Source: Flavobacterium flavigenum
GTDB lineage: Bacteria > Bacteroidota > Bacteroidia > Flavobacteriales > Flavobacteriaceae
Direction of reading: 5' to 3'
Length of the DNA: 64,000 nt
Assembly: GCF_027111255.2 (NCBI RefSeq)
Contig: NZ_CP114285.2
Span: 1,178,001-1,242,000 of the forward strand
In this document: positions 41,844 through 50,030 of the stretch, one piece after another
Layout: each line of letters opens with the position of its first letter
Position numbering within the stretch: the stretch's first letter is position 1
Program-made: the position numbers and the translations under genes
The notes under the pieces: model-generated
Databases searched by the model: none
Seen by the model: the letters and a program-made list of their open reading frames with translations, nothing else
Told to the model about the DNA's origin: nothing

Positions 41844-41961
41844 TATTTTTGTGCTTTTTTCAATCTTTTTTTAATCTTTTTTTTAAAACACTTCACAATC
41901 AAACAAATAGAATTAACAAAAAAATCATCTAAATTTAAAATCTGCCCTATTCCATACAAAA

Positions 41962-41992
41962 TTTGAATTTGTTCAAATAAACAGTAAATTTG
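41962..41992 (+). promoter_or_regulatory. Promoter of the thiolase gene
   Basis: TTTG (41962-41965), a 19-bp spacer and TAAATTTG (41985-41992). This is an exact match to the Bacteroidota -33/-7 consensus. It predicts a start near 42000 and a leader of about 20 nt before the ATG at 42019. Confidence 0.8.
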
Positions 41993-42018
41993 CTTTACTA
42001 ACTAATATTAAACAGAAC

Positions 42019-43197
42019 ATGAACAAAAGAGTTGTTATCGTTTCTGCCGTTAGAACGCCTATCGGAAGTTTCATGGGAGGTCTATCTACCGTACCCGCAC
42101 CAAAATTAGGAGCCGCTGCCATAAAAGGAGCGCTCCAAAAAATTAATCTTGACCCAAAACTGGTCGATGAAGTTTTCATGGGTAATGTAATTCAGGCCGG
42201 TGTTGGTCAGGCTCCTGCCCGTCAGGCTGCACTTTTTGCAGGTTTGCCCGAAGAAGTTGCCGCTACAACAGTAAACAAAGTATGCGCTTCCGGAATGAAA
42301 GCTGTCATGTTCGCTGCTCAGGCAATTTCCTGCGGAGATGCTGAAATTGTAGTAGCCGGAGGAATGGAAAGTATGAGTTTGATTCCACATTACGTACAAA
42401 TGCGTGCAGGAAACAAATTTGGTCCTGCCACAATGCTCGACGGAATGCAAAAAGATGGATTAACAGATGCTTACGATAACAACGCAATGGGAGTTTGTGC
42501 GGATTTGTGTGCCACTGAATATAAAATCACCCGTGAAGAACAAGATGCTTTCGCAATTCAGTCATACGAGAGAAGTGCAAAAGCCTGGGATGCCGGAAAA
42601 TTTGACAATGAAGTTGTTCCCGTTGAAGTTCCACAAAGACGCGGTGAACCGGTTATATTTTCAAAAGACGAAGAATACACGAATGTAAAATTGGATAAAA
42701 TACCTTCGTTAAGTGCCGTTTTCACAAAAGACGGAACCGTAACGGCTGCAAATGCTTCTACAATCAATGACGGAGCTGCTGCTTTAATTTTAATGTCTGA
42801 AGAAAAAGCAAATTCATTAGGTTTAAAACCGCTTGCTTACATTAAAGGCTATGCCGATGCGGCACAGGAACCAAAATGGTTTACGACAAGCCCTGCAAAA
42901 GCATTACCAAAAGCGTTGGACAAAGCCGGAATCTCAATCTCAGATGTAGATTATTTCGAATTCAACGAAGCATTTTCTGTTGTTGGCTTAGCCAATGCAA
43001 AAATCTTAAATCTCGATAATGATAAAGTAAATGTAAACGGTGGAGCAGTTTCTTTAGGCCATCCTCTGGGTGCTTCAGGAGCACGCATCATTGTTACATT
43101 ACTAAATGTACTGGAACAAAACAATGCCAAAACCGGAGCTGCTGCAATATGCAACGGCGGCGGCGGAGCATCTGCCATTGTTATTGAGAGAGCTTAA
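42019..43197 (+). CDS. Acetyl-CoA C-acetyltransferase (thiolase)
   Basis: Cytoplasmic thiolase of 392 residues interconverting acetoacetyl-CoA and two acetyl-CoA. The acyl-accepting Cys89 is in TVNKVCASGMKAVM, the histidine in GHPLGASGARI, and the second catalytic Cys378 in ICNGGGGASAIV. NEAFSVV supplies the oxyanion/active-site Asn-Glu motif. The length and motifs suit a biosynthetic or degradative short-chain thiolase (AtoB/PhaA type). It stands behind its own consensus promoter, 66 bp before the NlpC/P60 gene. Confidence 0.95.
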   Translation: MNKRVVIVSAVRTPIGSFMGGLSTVPAPKLGAAAIKGALQKINLDPKLVDEVFMGNVIQAGVGQAPARQAALFAGLPEEVAATTVNKVCASGMKAVMFAAQAISCGDAEIVVAGGMESMSLIPHYVQMRAGNKFGPATMLDGMQKDGLTDAYDNNAMGVCADLCATEYKITREEQDAFAIQSYERSAKAWDAGKFDNEVVPVEVPQRRGEPVIFSKDEEYTNVKLDKIPSLSAVFTKDGTVTAANASTINDGAAALILMSEEKANSLGLKPLAYIKGYADAAQEPKWFTTSPAKALPKALDKAGISISDVDYFEFNEAFSVVGLANAKILNLDNDKVNVNGGAVSLGHPLGASGARIIVTLLNVLEQNNAKTGAAAICNGGGGASAIVIERA

Positions 43198-43263
43198 ATA
43201 AATATTCATATCAGGAGTTATAAATCGAATAACTCCTGATTTTTAACTTATAAATTTCCATAC

Positions 43264-44025
43264 ATGTACGGAATTTGCAATTTAGCCATAGTACCCGTTC
43301 GATCTGAAGCCAGTGACAGGAGTGAAATTGTTACACAACTTTTATTTGGAGAACATATCGAAATTTTAGAACGCAAAAATCAATGGGCACGAATCAGGAT
43401 TCAGTTTGATGATTACGAAGGCTGGGTAGATTCTAAACAATATCAGGAAATTACCAAAGATCAATTTAATCAGTTAAGTAAAGAAGCCATTATCTTAAAT
43501 GCCGATTTAATTGATTATATCACGGCACCGGATAATTTATTGCTTCCTATTCCGCTTGGTGCTTCATTGTCGTTTTTAAACAACAGCGAAATCAACACTT
43601 CAAATTTTGATTTCGAAGGCACCAAAACAAGTGGCATAAAACCTAAAAGCGCTCTTATAAACACCGCGTTTATGTACCTAAATGCACCTTATCTTTGGGG
43701 CGGAAAAACGCCTTTCGGTATTGATTGCTCAGGTTTTACACAAATGGTTTACAAATTAAACGGTTATAAAATTCACCGCGATGCCTCTCAGCAGGCCCTC
43801 GATGGAGAGCCTTTAAGTTTTATTGAAGAAAGTGAACCTGGAGACTTGGCTTTTTTTGATAATGAAGAAGGAAATATCATTCATGTCGGAATCATCATGG
43901 ACAATAATTACATCATTCACGCAAGTGGAAAAGTCCGCATCGACCGTCTGGACCACCTTGGAATTTACAATCCTGAATTAAAGAAACATACGCACAACCT
44001 CAGAGTAATTAAGAAAATTATTTAA
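43264..44025 (+). CDS. NlpC/P60 peptidoglycan hydrolase with SH3-like domains
   Basis: 253 residues. The N-terminal part has bacterial SH3-like character (GEHIEILERKNQWARIRIQF then YEGWVD). The C-terminal NlpC/P60 domain carries Cys155 in GIDCSGFTQMVY, His207 in GNIIHVGIIMD and His219 in NYIIHASG, the papain-like triad. It likely cleaves the D-Glu-gamma-diaminopimelate bond or a related peptide link. No signal peptide is visible, which suggests recycling of muropeptides in the cytoplasm or export by another route. Confidence 0.9.
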   Translation: MYGICNLAIVPVRSEASDRSEIVTQLLFGEHIEILERKNQWARIRIQFDDYEGWVDSKQYQEITKDQFNQLSKEAIILNADLIDYITAPDNLLLPIPLGASLSFLNNSEINTSNFDFEGTKTSGIKPKSALINTAFMYLNAPYLWGGKTPFGIDCSGFTQMVYKLNGYKIHRDASQQALDGEPLSFIEESEPGDLAFFDNEEGNIIHVGIIMDNNYIIHASGKVRIDRLDHLGIYNPELKKHTHNLRVIKKII

Positions 44026-44062
44026 TTTCCATTTTTCGCGTAGCAACTTCTAAAAAAGCAAA

Positions 44063-45115
44063 ATGACTAAAATTGAATTATCAAAAACAGGCTTTCAAAT
44101 TAATGGTACAACCATCGAATTCCCAATTGGCATCACAATTTTACAAGAAGCTTTAGGAAATTCCAGATACGTTAAAAAAAAATACAATCATATCTACACC
44201 TGGGACGATCAAGGCATAATGGCTTTTTCAAAAGAAGGAGACAAAGTAGAAAGTCTTGCGATTGAATTTGAAGTTAAAGAATATGATTATTGTGCAAAAA
44301 ACATTTTTACCGGAGAATTTATTTTCGAAGGAGAAGAATTGTTTCACTACTACGAAAACAACAAAAAACAGCTTGTAAAACTTTTTAAAGGTGACAGAAG
44401 CGGTGCTTTTATTTTAAACGGAATTAGCGTTTGGTTTGACAAAGAAGACGGCAAAATCACAAGTTTAAGCATTTCCCCACGTGAGGAAGAAGAAAAAAAA
44501 GTTTCAGCTCCTGTTGATCCCGAATTCAAATTCTTTCAGCCACTTTGGAAAGAATGGATTTCTGAAATCAATAAAATTATTTCTGAGAACAATGATTATT
44601 ACAATCTTGCAGAAGGAATTTCAGAAGAAGACATCAACAATCACTCGGTTATTGAAGATGAAATAAAAATGCCTCTTACGCTAGTAAATTTCTACAAAGT
44701 ACATAATGTTGATTATGATGCTGTAACTTCAACTTTTCAGATTTTAATCAATAATTGGCCTTACGAATTAATTCCTTTTCAAGACATTGCAGAAGAATGG
44801 AATTCAATACAAGATCTACAATTTGATGAAGACGATTTACCGGAACAGGAAATTGACTTCGAAAAAATCAATACAACCAATTACGCCAATCCAAAATGGA
44901 TTCCGTTTGCCACAGGAAGAAACGGCGATTATTTACTTTTTGATACCGATCCTGCTTCAAAAGGAAAATATGGACAAATCATCGAACTTCAAAACGAATC
45001 CTGGTCTAGAGATATCGTTGCAGAATCGTTAGAAGAATTAATTCAAAACGAAATCAACAACCTAAAAACCGGCAAAACCAAGCATTTTGATTTTATCATT
45101 GGTAAACAGAATTAA
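44063..45115 (+). CDS. SUKH (SMI1/KNR4)-domain protein with unknown N-terminal domain
   Basis: 350 residues, no signal peptide. Residues 1-150 form a beta-rich domain of unknown function (EFPIGITILQEALG, YTWDDQGIMAF). Residues about 165-345 resemble the SMI1/KNR4 superfamily: TLVNFYKVHNVDYDA, WIPFATGRNGDYLLFDTDP, YGQIIELQNESW and VAESLEELI. Bacterial SUKH proteins are frequently immunity proteins for contact-dependent or polymorphic toxins. No toxin gene is visible beside it, so it may be an orphan immunity gene or have another role. It starts 37 bp after the NlpC/P60 gene. Confidence 0.75.
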   Translation: MTKIELSKTGFQINGTTIEFPIGITILQEALGNSRYVKKKYNHIYTWDDQGIMAFSKEGDKVESLAIEFEVKEYDYCAKNIFTGEFIFEGEELFHYYENNKKQLVKLFKGDRSGAFILNGISVWFDKEDGKITSLSISPREEEEKKVSAPVDPEFKFFQPLWKEWISEINKIISENNDYYNLAEGISEEDINNHSVIEDEIKMPLTLVNFYKVHNVDYDAVTSTFQILINNWPYELIPFQDIAEEWNSIQDLQFDEDDLPEQEIDFEKINTTNYANPKWIPFATGRNGDYLLFDTDPASKGKYGQIIELQNESWSRDIVAESLEELIQNEINNLKTGKTKHFDFIIGKQN

Positions 45116-45221
45116 AGCACGCGGACAAAACAGATTCGCTTTCGCGAAGACGCAGATTTTTACGGATTTTATTTTTTATTTCTCTCACAGATTTAGCAGA
45201 TAAAACAGATTTTTAAAATGC

Positions 45222-45836
45222 TTAATCATAATCATCTTGTCCAAATATTATAATGTCATTTTTTCGAATAATAAAGAAACAAGCAAACCAGCCAATGTGA
45301 TATTCACCCCATGGCATTGTTGAAACAATTATTCTATCAGTTACATCATTCAATAATTGATCAACAAAATCTTGAATCATAGTTTTAATTTCTTGTTCAG
45401 AATAATTTATTCTTTTATAACAAGAGCCTACAATAGCTAAACTTAACAAGTTTCTTTTAAATTCTTCACTATTAATCTCAAAAAGCCCAATTTTTCTAAA
45501 ACTTTCTAACGAATTAAAATCCATTGAAAACTCTGTAAAAAAAACATCGTCATTATATCTCCATTTTTTGTCTATGTCTTTATGTTTGAGTAATTCATAG
45601 ATAAAATCATGAATTTGATTATTAGCTTCAATTCGAATTAATCCTCCTGTATTTTGATTTTTTACTTCGTTTATTTCTTTACTAATACTCCCTGAAAAAA
45701 CTAAAGAAGATTTCGTTCCAATCCGCTTAAAAATAATTCCTTTATTAAAAGATAAACTTGAATAAACTGAATAGAATTTTGTCGATTCTAACTTTGAATT
45801 ATCTAATTCTAATAAATCTAAATCGTTAATTTTCAT
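45222..45836 (-). CDS. Protein of unknown function
   Basis: Not recognised. From the ATG at 45836 it has 204 residues beginning MKINDLDLLELDN; an upstream ATG at 45905 would overlap the AraC gene's 3' end and adds an unlikely leader. No signal peptide. Segments such as IHDFIYELLKHKDIDKKWRY and a C-terminal hydrophobic strand (HIGWFACFFIIRKN) are seen. It has the look of small cytoplasmic immunity-type proteins and lies opposite the SUKH gene, but this is guesswork. The gap at 45116-45221 contains fragments of the CGCGAAGACGCA repeat seen at 50934. Confidence 0.6.
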   Translation of the reverse strand: MKINDLDLLELDNSKLESTKFYSVYSSLSFNKGIIFKRIGTKSSLVFSGSISKEINEVKNQNTGGLIRIEANNQIHDFIYELLKHKDIDKKWRYNDDVFFTEFSMDFNSLESFRKIGLFEINSEEFKRNLLSLAIVGSCYKRINYSEQEIKTMIQDFVDQLLNDVTDRIIVSTMPWGEYHIGWFACFFIIRKNDIIIFGQDDYD

Positions 45837-45897
45837 AGTTATATTTGTAAATGGAAACAAAAAATTAGTGAAATTCGCGTAATTCGTGGCTAAAAAA

Positions 45898-46743
45898 CTA
45901 AGCACTCAATCGAATCGTCTTCCTAAACTCAGAAGGACTATACCCCTTTTGCTTTCTAAAGAATTTATTAAAATGGCTTTCATCCGTAAAACCAAATTCA
46001 TACGCAATCTCATTAATGCGTTTATCACTAAACTGCAAGCGATGTTCTATCAGTTTGGTTTTGTAATTACTGATATATTGCTGCATTGTTTCGCTCGCAT
46101 GTTTCTTAAAATAACGCCCTAAATAGGTATTCGAAATTCCGAAATAATCACTGATTGATTCGGCTTTGATTTTCTCCGGATAATAAATATTGTTCTGAAT
46201 GTATTGCAGAATATCCATCGCTTTAGCCTCTGTATCAATAGTAACCTGTTCCGGAAGATATTTTGCAATATTTCTGGCCACAATAATAATCAGTGTATTA
46301 ACCAATTGCTGAATCAATTCCTGATTGTAAATATCCTTATCGTTTTTTTCCCGGCAAATGGCTTCAATCATCACCTTTACCAGACATTTATCAGGATCAT
46401 TTTTCAAAATGCAGCCCGGCTGATGGTTTGCATTTTGCAGAATATATTCCAGCCGCTGAATATTTTCATTCTGCAGACTTGAATTTTTTAAATAAATATC
46501 ATTAAACCTCAAAAAGAAAAATTTCGTTTCGGTTTCGATTGTAAAATTATGGCAATCATCAGGCGTCAATAAAAACAAATGTCCAGGGTCATAACTAAAA
46601 ATATTTTTATTGATACATTGAGAACCTGTACCCTCCAAAATATAAACCAGTTCGAAAAAATTATGACGATCGCCTACATCCGGATATTCGCTCAGCGTTT
46701 CAAAGGAAACCGTAAAAGGTTCATATAAATTTTCTTTTTTCAT
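45898..46743 (-). CDS. AraC-family transcriptional regulator
   Basis: 281 residues from the ATG at 46743 (MKKENLYEPFTVSF). An earlier in-frame ATG at 46803 would add a hydrophobic leader over promoter sequence and is not favoured. The N-terminal cupin domain includes HNFFELVYILEGTG and GHLFLLTPDDCHNF, a common sensor form. The C-terminal double helix-turn-helix has SISDYFGISNTYLGRYFKKH and INEIAYEFGFTDESHFNKFF. It is divergent from the aldo/keto reductase gene with 115 bp between starts, so it probably controls it and perhaps the quinone-reductase genes further on. Confidence 0.92.
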   Translation of the reverse strand: MKKENLYEPFTVSFETLSEYPDVGDRHNFFELVYILEGTGSQCINKNIFSYDPGHLFLLTPDDCHNFTIETETKFFFLRFNDIYLKNSSLQNENIQRLEYILQNANHQPGCILKNDPDKCLVKVMIEAICREKNDKDIYNQELIQQLVNTLIIIVARNIAKYLPEQVTIDTEAKAMDILQYIQNNIYYPEKIKAESISDYFGISNTYLGRYFKKHASETMQQYISNYKTKLIEHRLQFSDKRINEIAYEFGFTDESHFNKFFRKQKGYSPSEFRKTIRLSA

Positions 46744-46763
46744 GTAGAAATTATTTGAAGTTG

Positions 46764-46825
46764 CAAATATACCTAAAAAACACAAAAATATACCAATTAA
46801 CAATCACAAAAACAGTATAATTTTG
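46764..46825. promoter_or_regulatory. Divergent promoters of araC-type and aldo/keto reductase genes
   Basis: Minus strand: TATATTTG at 46771-46764, 20 bp before the AraC start, with a weak ATTG at 46797-46794 upstream. Plus strand: TAATTTTG at 46818-46825, 33 bp before the reductase start, without a clear -33 box, as expected for an activator-dependent promoter. The two -7 boxes are 46 bp apart, so one bound regulator could affect both. Confidence 0.5.
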
Positions 46826-46858
46826 CTTCATCAATTTTTTAAAAAAAAAATCACCATT

Positions 46859-47845
46859 ATGGAATATAGAAAATTAGGCAGCTCAGAACTTGAATTATCA
46901 ACCATCACTTACGGTGCTTTTGCAATTGGCGGAACTATGTGGGCAGGAACAGATAAAAAAGATTCAATCGACTCTATTCACGCCTCAATCGATCACGGGG
47001 TTACCACAATCGACACCGCTCCTTTTTACGGATTCGGCTTAAGCGAAGAAATGATTGGCGAAGCTGTCAAAAGTCACGATCGTTCAAAAATTCAGTTATT
47101 GACTAAATTCGGTTTGGTTTGGGACGGAAGCAATAACGGAAAAGGCGATTACTTTTTTGATGCCGATGACAACGGTAAAAAAGTGCCGATTTACAAATAT
47201 TCATCCAAACAAAATGTAATCAAAGAAATCGAAGAAAGCCTAAAACGACTTCAGACTGATTATATCGATTTACTGCAGATTCATTGGCCGGACATTACAA
47301 CACCAATTTCTGAAACAATGGAAGCCGTTGAAACGCTAATTCAACAAGGAAAAATCAGAGCATTTGGCGTTAGCAATTATAATGTTGCTCAAATTCAGGA
47401 AGCACAAAAAACAGTTCAGGTTGTTTCTAACCAAGTTGCCTACAGTATGCTAAACCGTAAAATTGAAGAGGAATTAATTCCGTTTACCATCGCAGAAAAC
47501 ATCGGAATCATTGCTTACAGTCCAATGGAAAGAGGTTTACTGACCGGAAAATATTTCTTAGACAGCAAATTAAAAGAAAACGATCATAGAAACGGTTATT
47601 TCGGGAAATTTGACCTTCAGCAAGTCAAAACCTTAATCGAAGAATTGAGTTCTTTAGCCCATTCTAAACACGTTTCAATTTCGCAGTTAGTTTTACGCTG
47701 GACGACTTTACAAAAAGGAATTGCAATAGTTTTAGCCGGAGCCAGAAACGCAGAACAAGCCATTTCAAATGCCAAAACAATGGATTTCGATTTATCAGCT
47801 TCAGAATTGGATTTCATCAATCAGGCGATTTCAAAAGTGAAATAA
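46859..47845 (+). CDS. Aldo/keto reductase
   Basis: NADPH-dependent oxidoreductase barrel of 328 residues starting MEYRKLGSSELELSTITYG. An upstream ATG at 46823 lies on the promoter and is rejected. The catalytic Asp-Tyr-Lys-His set is suggested by TIDTAPFYGFG, LLTKFGLV and LLQIHWPD. The cofactor region near IGIIAYSPMERGLLTGKY and IVLAGARNAEQA completes the fold. It resembles the YajO/Tas-like reductases that reduce aldehydes. Its AraC neighbour and the quinone pair that follows suggest a response to electrophiles. Confidence 0.92.
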   Translation: MEYRKLGSSELELSTITYGAFAIGGTMWAGTDKKDSIDSIHASIDHGVTTIDTAPFYGFGLSEEMIGEAVKSHDRSKIQLLTKFGLVWDGSNNGKGDYFFDADDNGKKVPIYKYSSKQNVIKEIEESLKRLQTDYIDLLQIHWPDITTPISETMEAVETLIQQGKIRAFGVSNYNVAQIQEAQKTVQVVSNQVAYSMLNRKIEEELIPFTIAENIGIIAYSPMERGLLTGKYFLDSKLKENDHRNGYFGKFDLQQVKTLIEELSSLAHSKHVSISQLVLRWTTLQKGIAIVLAGARNAEQAISNAKTMDFDLSASELDFINQAISKVK

Positions 47846-47861
47846 CACTTTAGTTAAATAT

Positions 47862-48001
47862 TTAAACACATAAAAACATAGTTTTACTTTGCGTTCAAAG
47901 GCGTTTCACTTGCATCAATTCACATAGCTATGTGTTTGAAACTAGTTTCTTTCTACTTCCTTTTCCAGAAACAAAAAAATCTATGTCTCTATGTGTTTAA
48001 A
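47862..48001. repeat. Dispersed repeat family B, full-length copy 3
   Basis: About 140 bp, same block order as 20934-21071: AAACACATAAAAACATAG, GGCGTTTCACTTGCAT, CATAGCTATGTG, AACTAGTTTCTTTCT and CTATGTCTCTATGTGTTTAA. A reading frame that begins inside this repeat and runs into mdaB is not a valid extension of that gene. Confidence 0.85.
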
Positions 48002-48027
48002 AAAATCTCAGTCATTTATATAATCTG

Positions 48028-48117
48028 GGTGTGCCCCGCAGAAAAAGCGGGTCGGGCTATCCGTTACAATCTTTTGTGGCAAACCACGCCACAAAAGGAT
48101 TTCCACTTCTATCCCTC
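48028..48117. repeat. Dispersed hairpin repeat family C, copy 1
   Basis: Contains GGGCTATCCGTTACAATC, an inner stem CTTTTGTGGC / GCCACAAAAGG, and GGATTTCCACTTCTATCCCT. The same architecture (an ATC-CTTT arm, loop, arm-AAAAGGAT) appears with different stem sequence at 52582-52671. It lies 34 bp before mdaB and could place a hairpin in its leader. Confidence 0.65.
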
Positions 48118-48151
48118 ACACATCCGCTTTTCAAAAGAAGTAACAATTAAA

Positions 48152-48757
48152 ATGAAAAAGATATTTATAATCAACGGCGGACAAAAATTCGCACATTCAG
48201 GTGGACAATTCAATCAGACCGTTCAGGACTGGACAGTTGAATTTCTTTCTAAAAACAACGATTACCAAATCAAAACAACTCGGGTTGAAGACGAAATTGA
48301 TCTTCAAAAAGAAGTAGAAAAATTCGTCTGGGCAGATTTAATCATTTACCATACACCGGTTTGGTGGTTTCAATTGCCAAATCTTTTCAAAAAGTACATT
48401 GACGATGTCTTCACACACGGACATAACAACGGAATCTACAAAAGCGACGGAAGAAGCCGCGTAAATCCCAACATCAATTACGGAACCGGCGGACTTTTAC
48501 ACGGTCGCAAATACATGCTTACCACGAGCTGGAATGCGCCTGCAACGGCTTTTACACTTCCGGGAGAATTTTTCGAAGAAACTTCTGTTGATGATGGTGT
48601 CATGTTTGGTTTTCACAAAATGAACAAATTTACAGGAATGGAAAAAGTAAACGGATTTCATTTTCATGATGTCGAAAAAGGCGCAACACCTGAAAATATT
48701 GTTATCTTTAAAGAAAATTATACCAATCATTTAAAAGAAATTCTTAAAACTTTATAA
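48152..48757 (+). CDS. mdaB: NAD(P)H quinone reductase, MdaB type
   Basis: 201-residue flavodoxin-fold enzyme that reduces quinones by two electrons. The start at 48152 (MKKIFIINGGQKFAHSGG) gives the family's natural N-terminus; the longer frame from 47930 runs through repeats. Motifs: IINGGQKFAHSGGQFN (FAD phosphate loop), DLIIYHTPVWWFQLPNLFK and YGTGGLLHGRKYMLTTSWNA. It is 2 bp before the YgiN-like monooxygenase gene, the same pairing as mdaB-ygiN in Escherichia coli. Confidence 0.93.
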   Translation: MKKIFIINGGQKFAHSGGQFNQTVQDWTVEFLSKNNDYQIKTTRVEDEIDLQKEVEKFVWADLIIYHTPVWWFQLPNLFKKYIDDVFTHGHNNGIYKSDGRSRVNPNINYGTGGLLHGRKYMLTTSWNAPATAFTLPGEFFEETSVDDGVMFGFHKMNKFTGMEKVNGFHFHDVEKGATPENIVIFKENYTNHLKEILKTL

Positions 48758-48759
48758 TC

Positions 48760-49038
48760 ATGATTTCAATTACTGCCATTTTCAAAGGTAAACCGGAACA
48801 TAACGATCAAATACAAAAGATGATGCATCATCTGGTTACAGAAACCAGAAAAGAAGCTGCCTGTGTCCGTTACGATTTACATGCAGCCGAAAATATATTC
48901 ATCATTTGGGAAGAATGGAAAGACCAGCCAGGACTTGACATACACAATTCTCAACCCTATTTAGCCGATTTTATTTCTCAAATCAGGGATCTCGTTTCAG
49001 ATCCGATACAGGTTTATAAAACGAATCAGATTCTATAA
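48760..49038 (+). CDS. YgiN-type antibiotic-biosynthesis monooxygenase domain protein
   Basis: 92-residue ABM-fold protein: ISITAIFKGKPEHNDQIQKM, ACVRYDLHAAENIFIIWEEW and FISQIRDLV. E. coli YgiN oxidises quinols and works with MdaB in a proposed quinone redox cycle; the 2-bp spacing to mdaB here supports the same partnership. The stop codon touches the base of a long hairpin. Confidence 0.9.
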   Translation: MISITAIFKGKPEHNDQIQKMMHHLVTETRKEAACVRYDLHAAENIFIIWEEWKDQPGLDIHNSQPYLADFISQIRDLVSDPIQVYKTNQIL

Positions 49039-49040
49039 GT

Positions 49041-49118
49041 TTTATTTGCCACGAATTCTCAAATTAATCTAAAATCTTTGCGTATAGATTTTAAAATTAT
49101 AAACTCGTGGCAAATAAA
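49041..49118. terminator. Long nested hairpin between convergent genes
   Basis: Outer arms TTTATTTGCCACGA (49041-49054) and TCGTGGCAAATAAA (49105-49118) are perfectly complementary over 14 bp. An inner stem TAAAATCT / AGATTTTA sits near the centre. It fills the whole gap between the ygiN-type stop and the methyltransferase stop. It probably acts as a bidirectional terminator or mRNA 3'-end stabiliser; related GCCAC/GTGGC phrases near 51160 and 56030 suggest that it belongs to a repeat family. Confidence 0.65.
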
Positions 49119-49120
49119 CT

Positions 49121-49828
49121 TTACTTAATTCCTCCAAAAGCTCCGAAACACATGTTTTTGTGTAAAATTTCGACTTTCGAAAAACCCACTTTCTTCATCA
49201 AATCCAATTGATAATTCATTGATCTTGGTGAATCTTCTTTCTCAATATAATCCAAAACTTTTTGTCGATACTCTACCCCACCTATTCCTTCCAAATAATC
49301 TCCATAACGCTGCCACGTGTATTCATTCAACAAATCCGTGTCTTGTGTGATCAAGTCAGAAATCATTAAACAGCCGCCCGGTTTCAATAATCTGAATAAT
49401 TTAGCGAAAGTCGCCTCCCAATCCTTATCATCTCGTAAATGATGCAAAACCGCACCTGCCAAAATAATATCAAAACTATTGTCTTCTAAATCTATTTCGC
49501 GAATATCTCCTTGTATAATTTCGACTTCTCCGTTTGTTGAAGCCGAAACCCTCTCAAAAGCGCGATCTAGCATTGGCAAACTCAAATCGACCAAAGTGCA
49601 GTTTAAATTTGGTACTTTAGATAACATCATTAAAGTGTAATTTCCGGCTCCACAGCCTACATCTAAAACAATTGCAGCATTTGGAACAATCCGTTTTGAA
49701 GCTTCCGTTATTAATTCTAAAGAAATGGTGGCATCGATTGTGGCTACTTGCCCTGTTTCTAAGTTCGAAAATCGTTCGACGTCATTGTCAAATCGTTCTT
49801 TGATTTCTTCGATAGTTGATTTTTTCAT
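49121..49828 (-). CDS. Class I SAM-dependent methyltransferase
   Basis: 235 residues. Motif I is IVLDVGCGAGNYTLMML (about residues 74-90), the acidic residue ending strand 2 is in CTLVDLSLP, then IIQGDIRE and DIILAGAVLHHLRDDKDW, and SDLITQD after strand 5. The substrate is not evident. It is divergent from a LysR gene, with paired operator-like sites between the starts. A TAGTTTTG at 49969-49962 on the minus strand suits a -7 box for this gene. Confidence 0.9.
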   Translation of the reverse strand: MKKSTIEEIKERFDNDVERFSNLETGQVATIDATISLELITEASKRIVPNAAIVLDVGCGAGNYTLMMLSKVPNLNCTLVDLSLPMLDRAFERVSASTNGEVEIIQGDIREIDLEDNSFDIILAGAVLHHLRDDKDWEATFAKLFRLLKPGGCLMISDLITQDTDLLNEYTWQRYGDYLEGIGGVEYRQKVLDYIEKEDSPRSMNYQLDLMKKVGFSKVEILHKNMCFGAFGGIK

Positions 49829-49981
49829 GGTTTGTTTTTTAATCTCCCGCAGATTTCGCGAATCTTTTTTGCTATTATAGGATTAGGATTATTGTGATTT
49901 AGATGATTTCTCTAAATTAATACTATGCTTGATCTGCGAAAGACTTGTTATTTTTCTTTTTCAAAACTACCTCTTTCATAA

Positions 49982-50029
49982 ATACTTTAAAAATACTATT
50001 TTTATCAATTAATAATACTTTAAAAGTAT
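49982..50029. promoter_or_regulatory. Paired LysR-type operator sites
   Basis: ATACTTTAAAAGTAT at 50015-50029 is a perfect palindrome (7-bp arms, one central base) of the ATAC-N7-GTAT form typical of LysR-type regulators. A degenerate second copy, ATACTTTAAAAATAC, lies at 49982-49996, 33 bp away centre to centre, about three helical turns. The first copy ends one base before the lysR ATG, while the second would overlie the -33 region of the divergent methyltransferase promoter. Confidence 0.65.
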
Positions 50030-50030
50030 C

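Noticed and set aside
47930..48151. N-terminal extension of mdaB by 74 residues
   Set aside because: It runs through repeat families B and C, and the family N-terminus begins at the ATG at 48152 with an A-rich leader.
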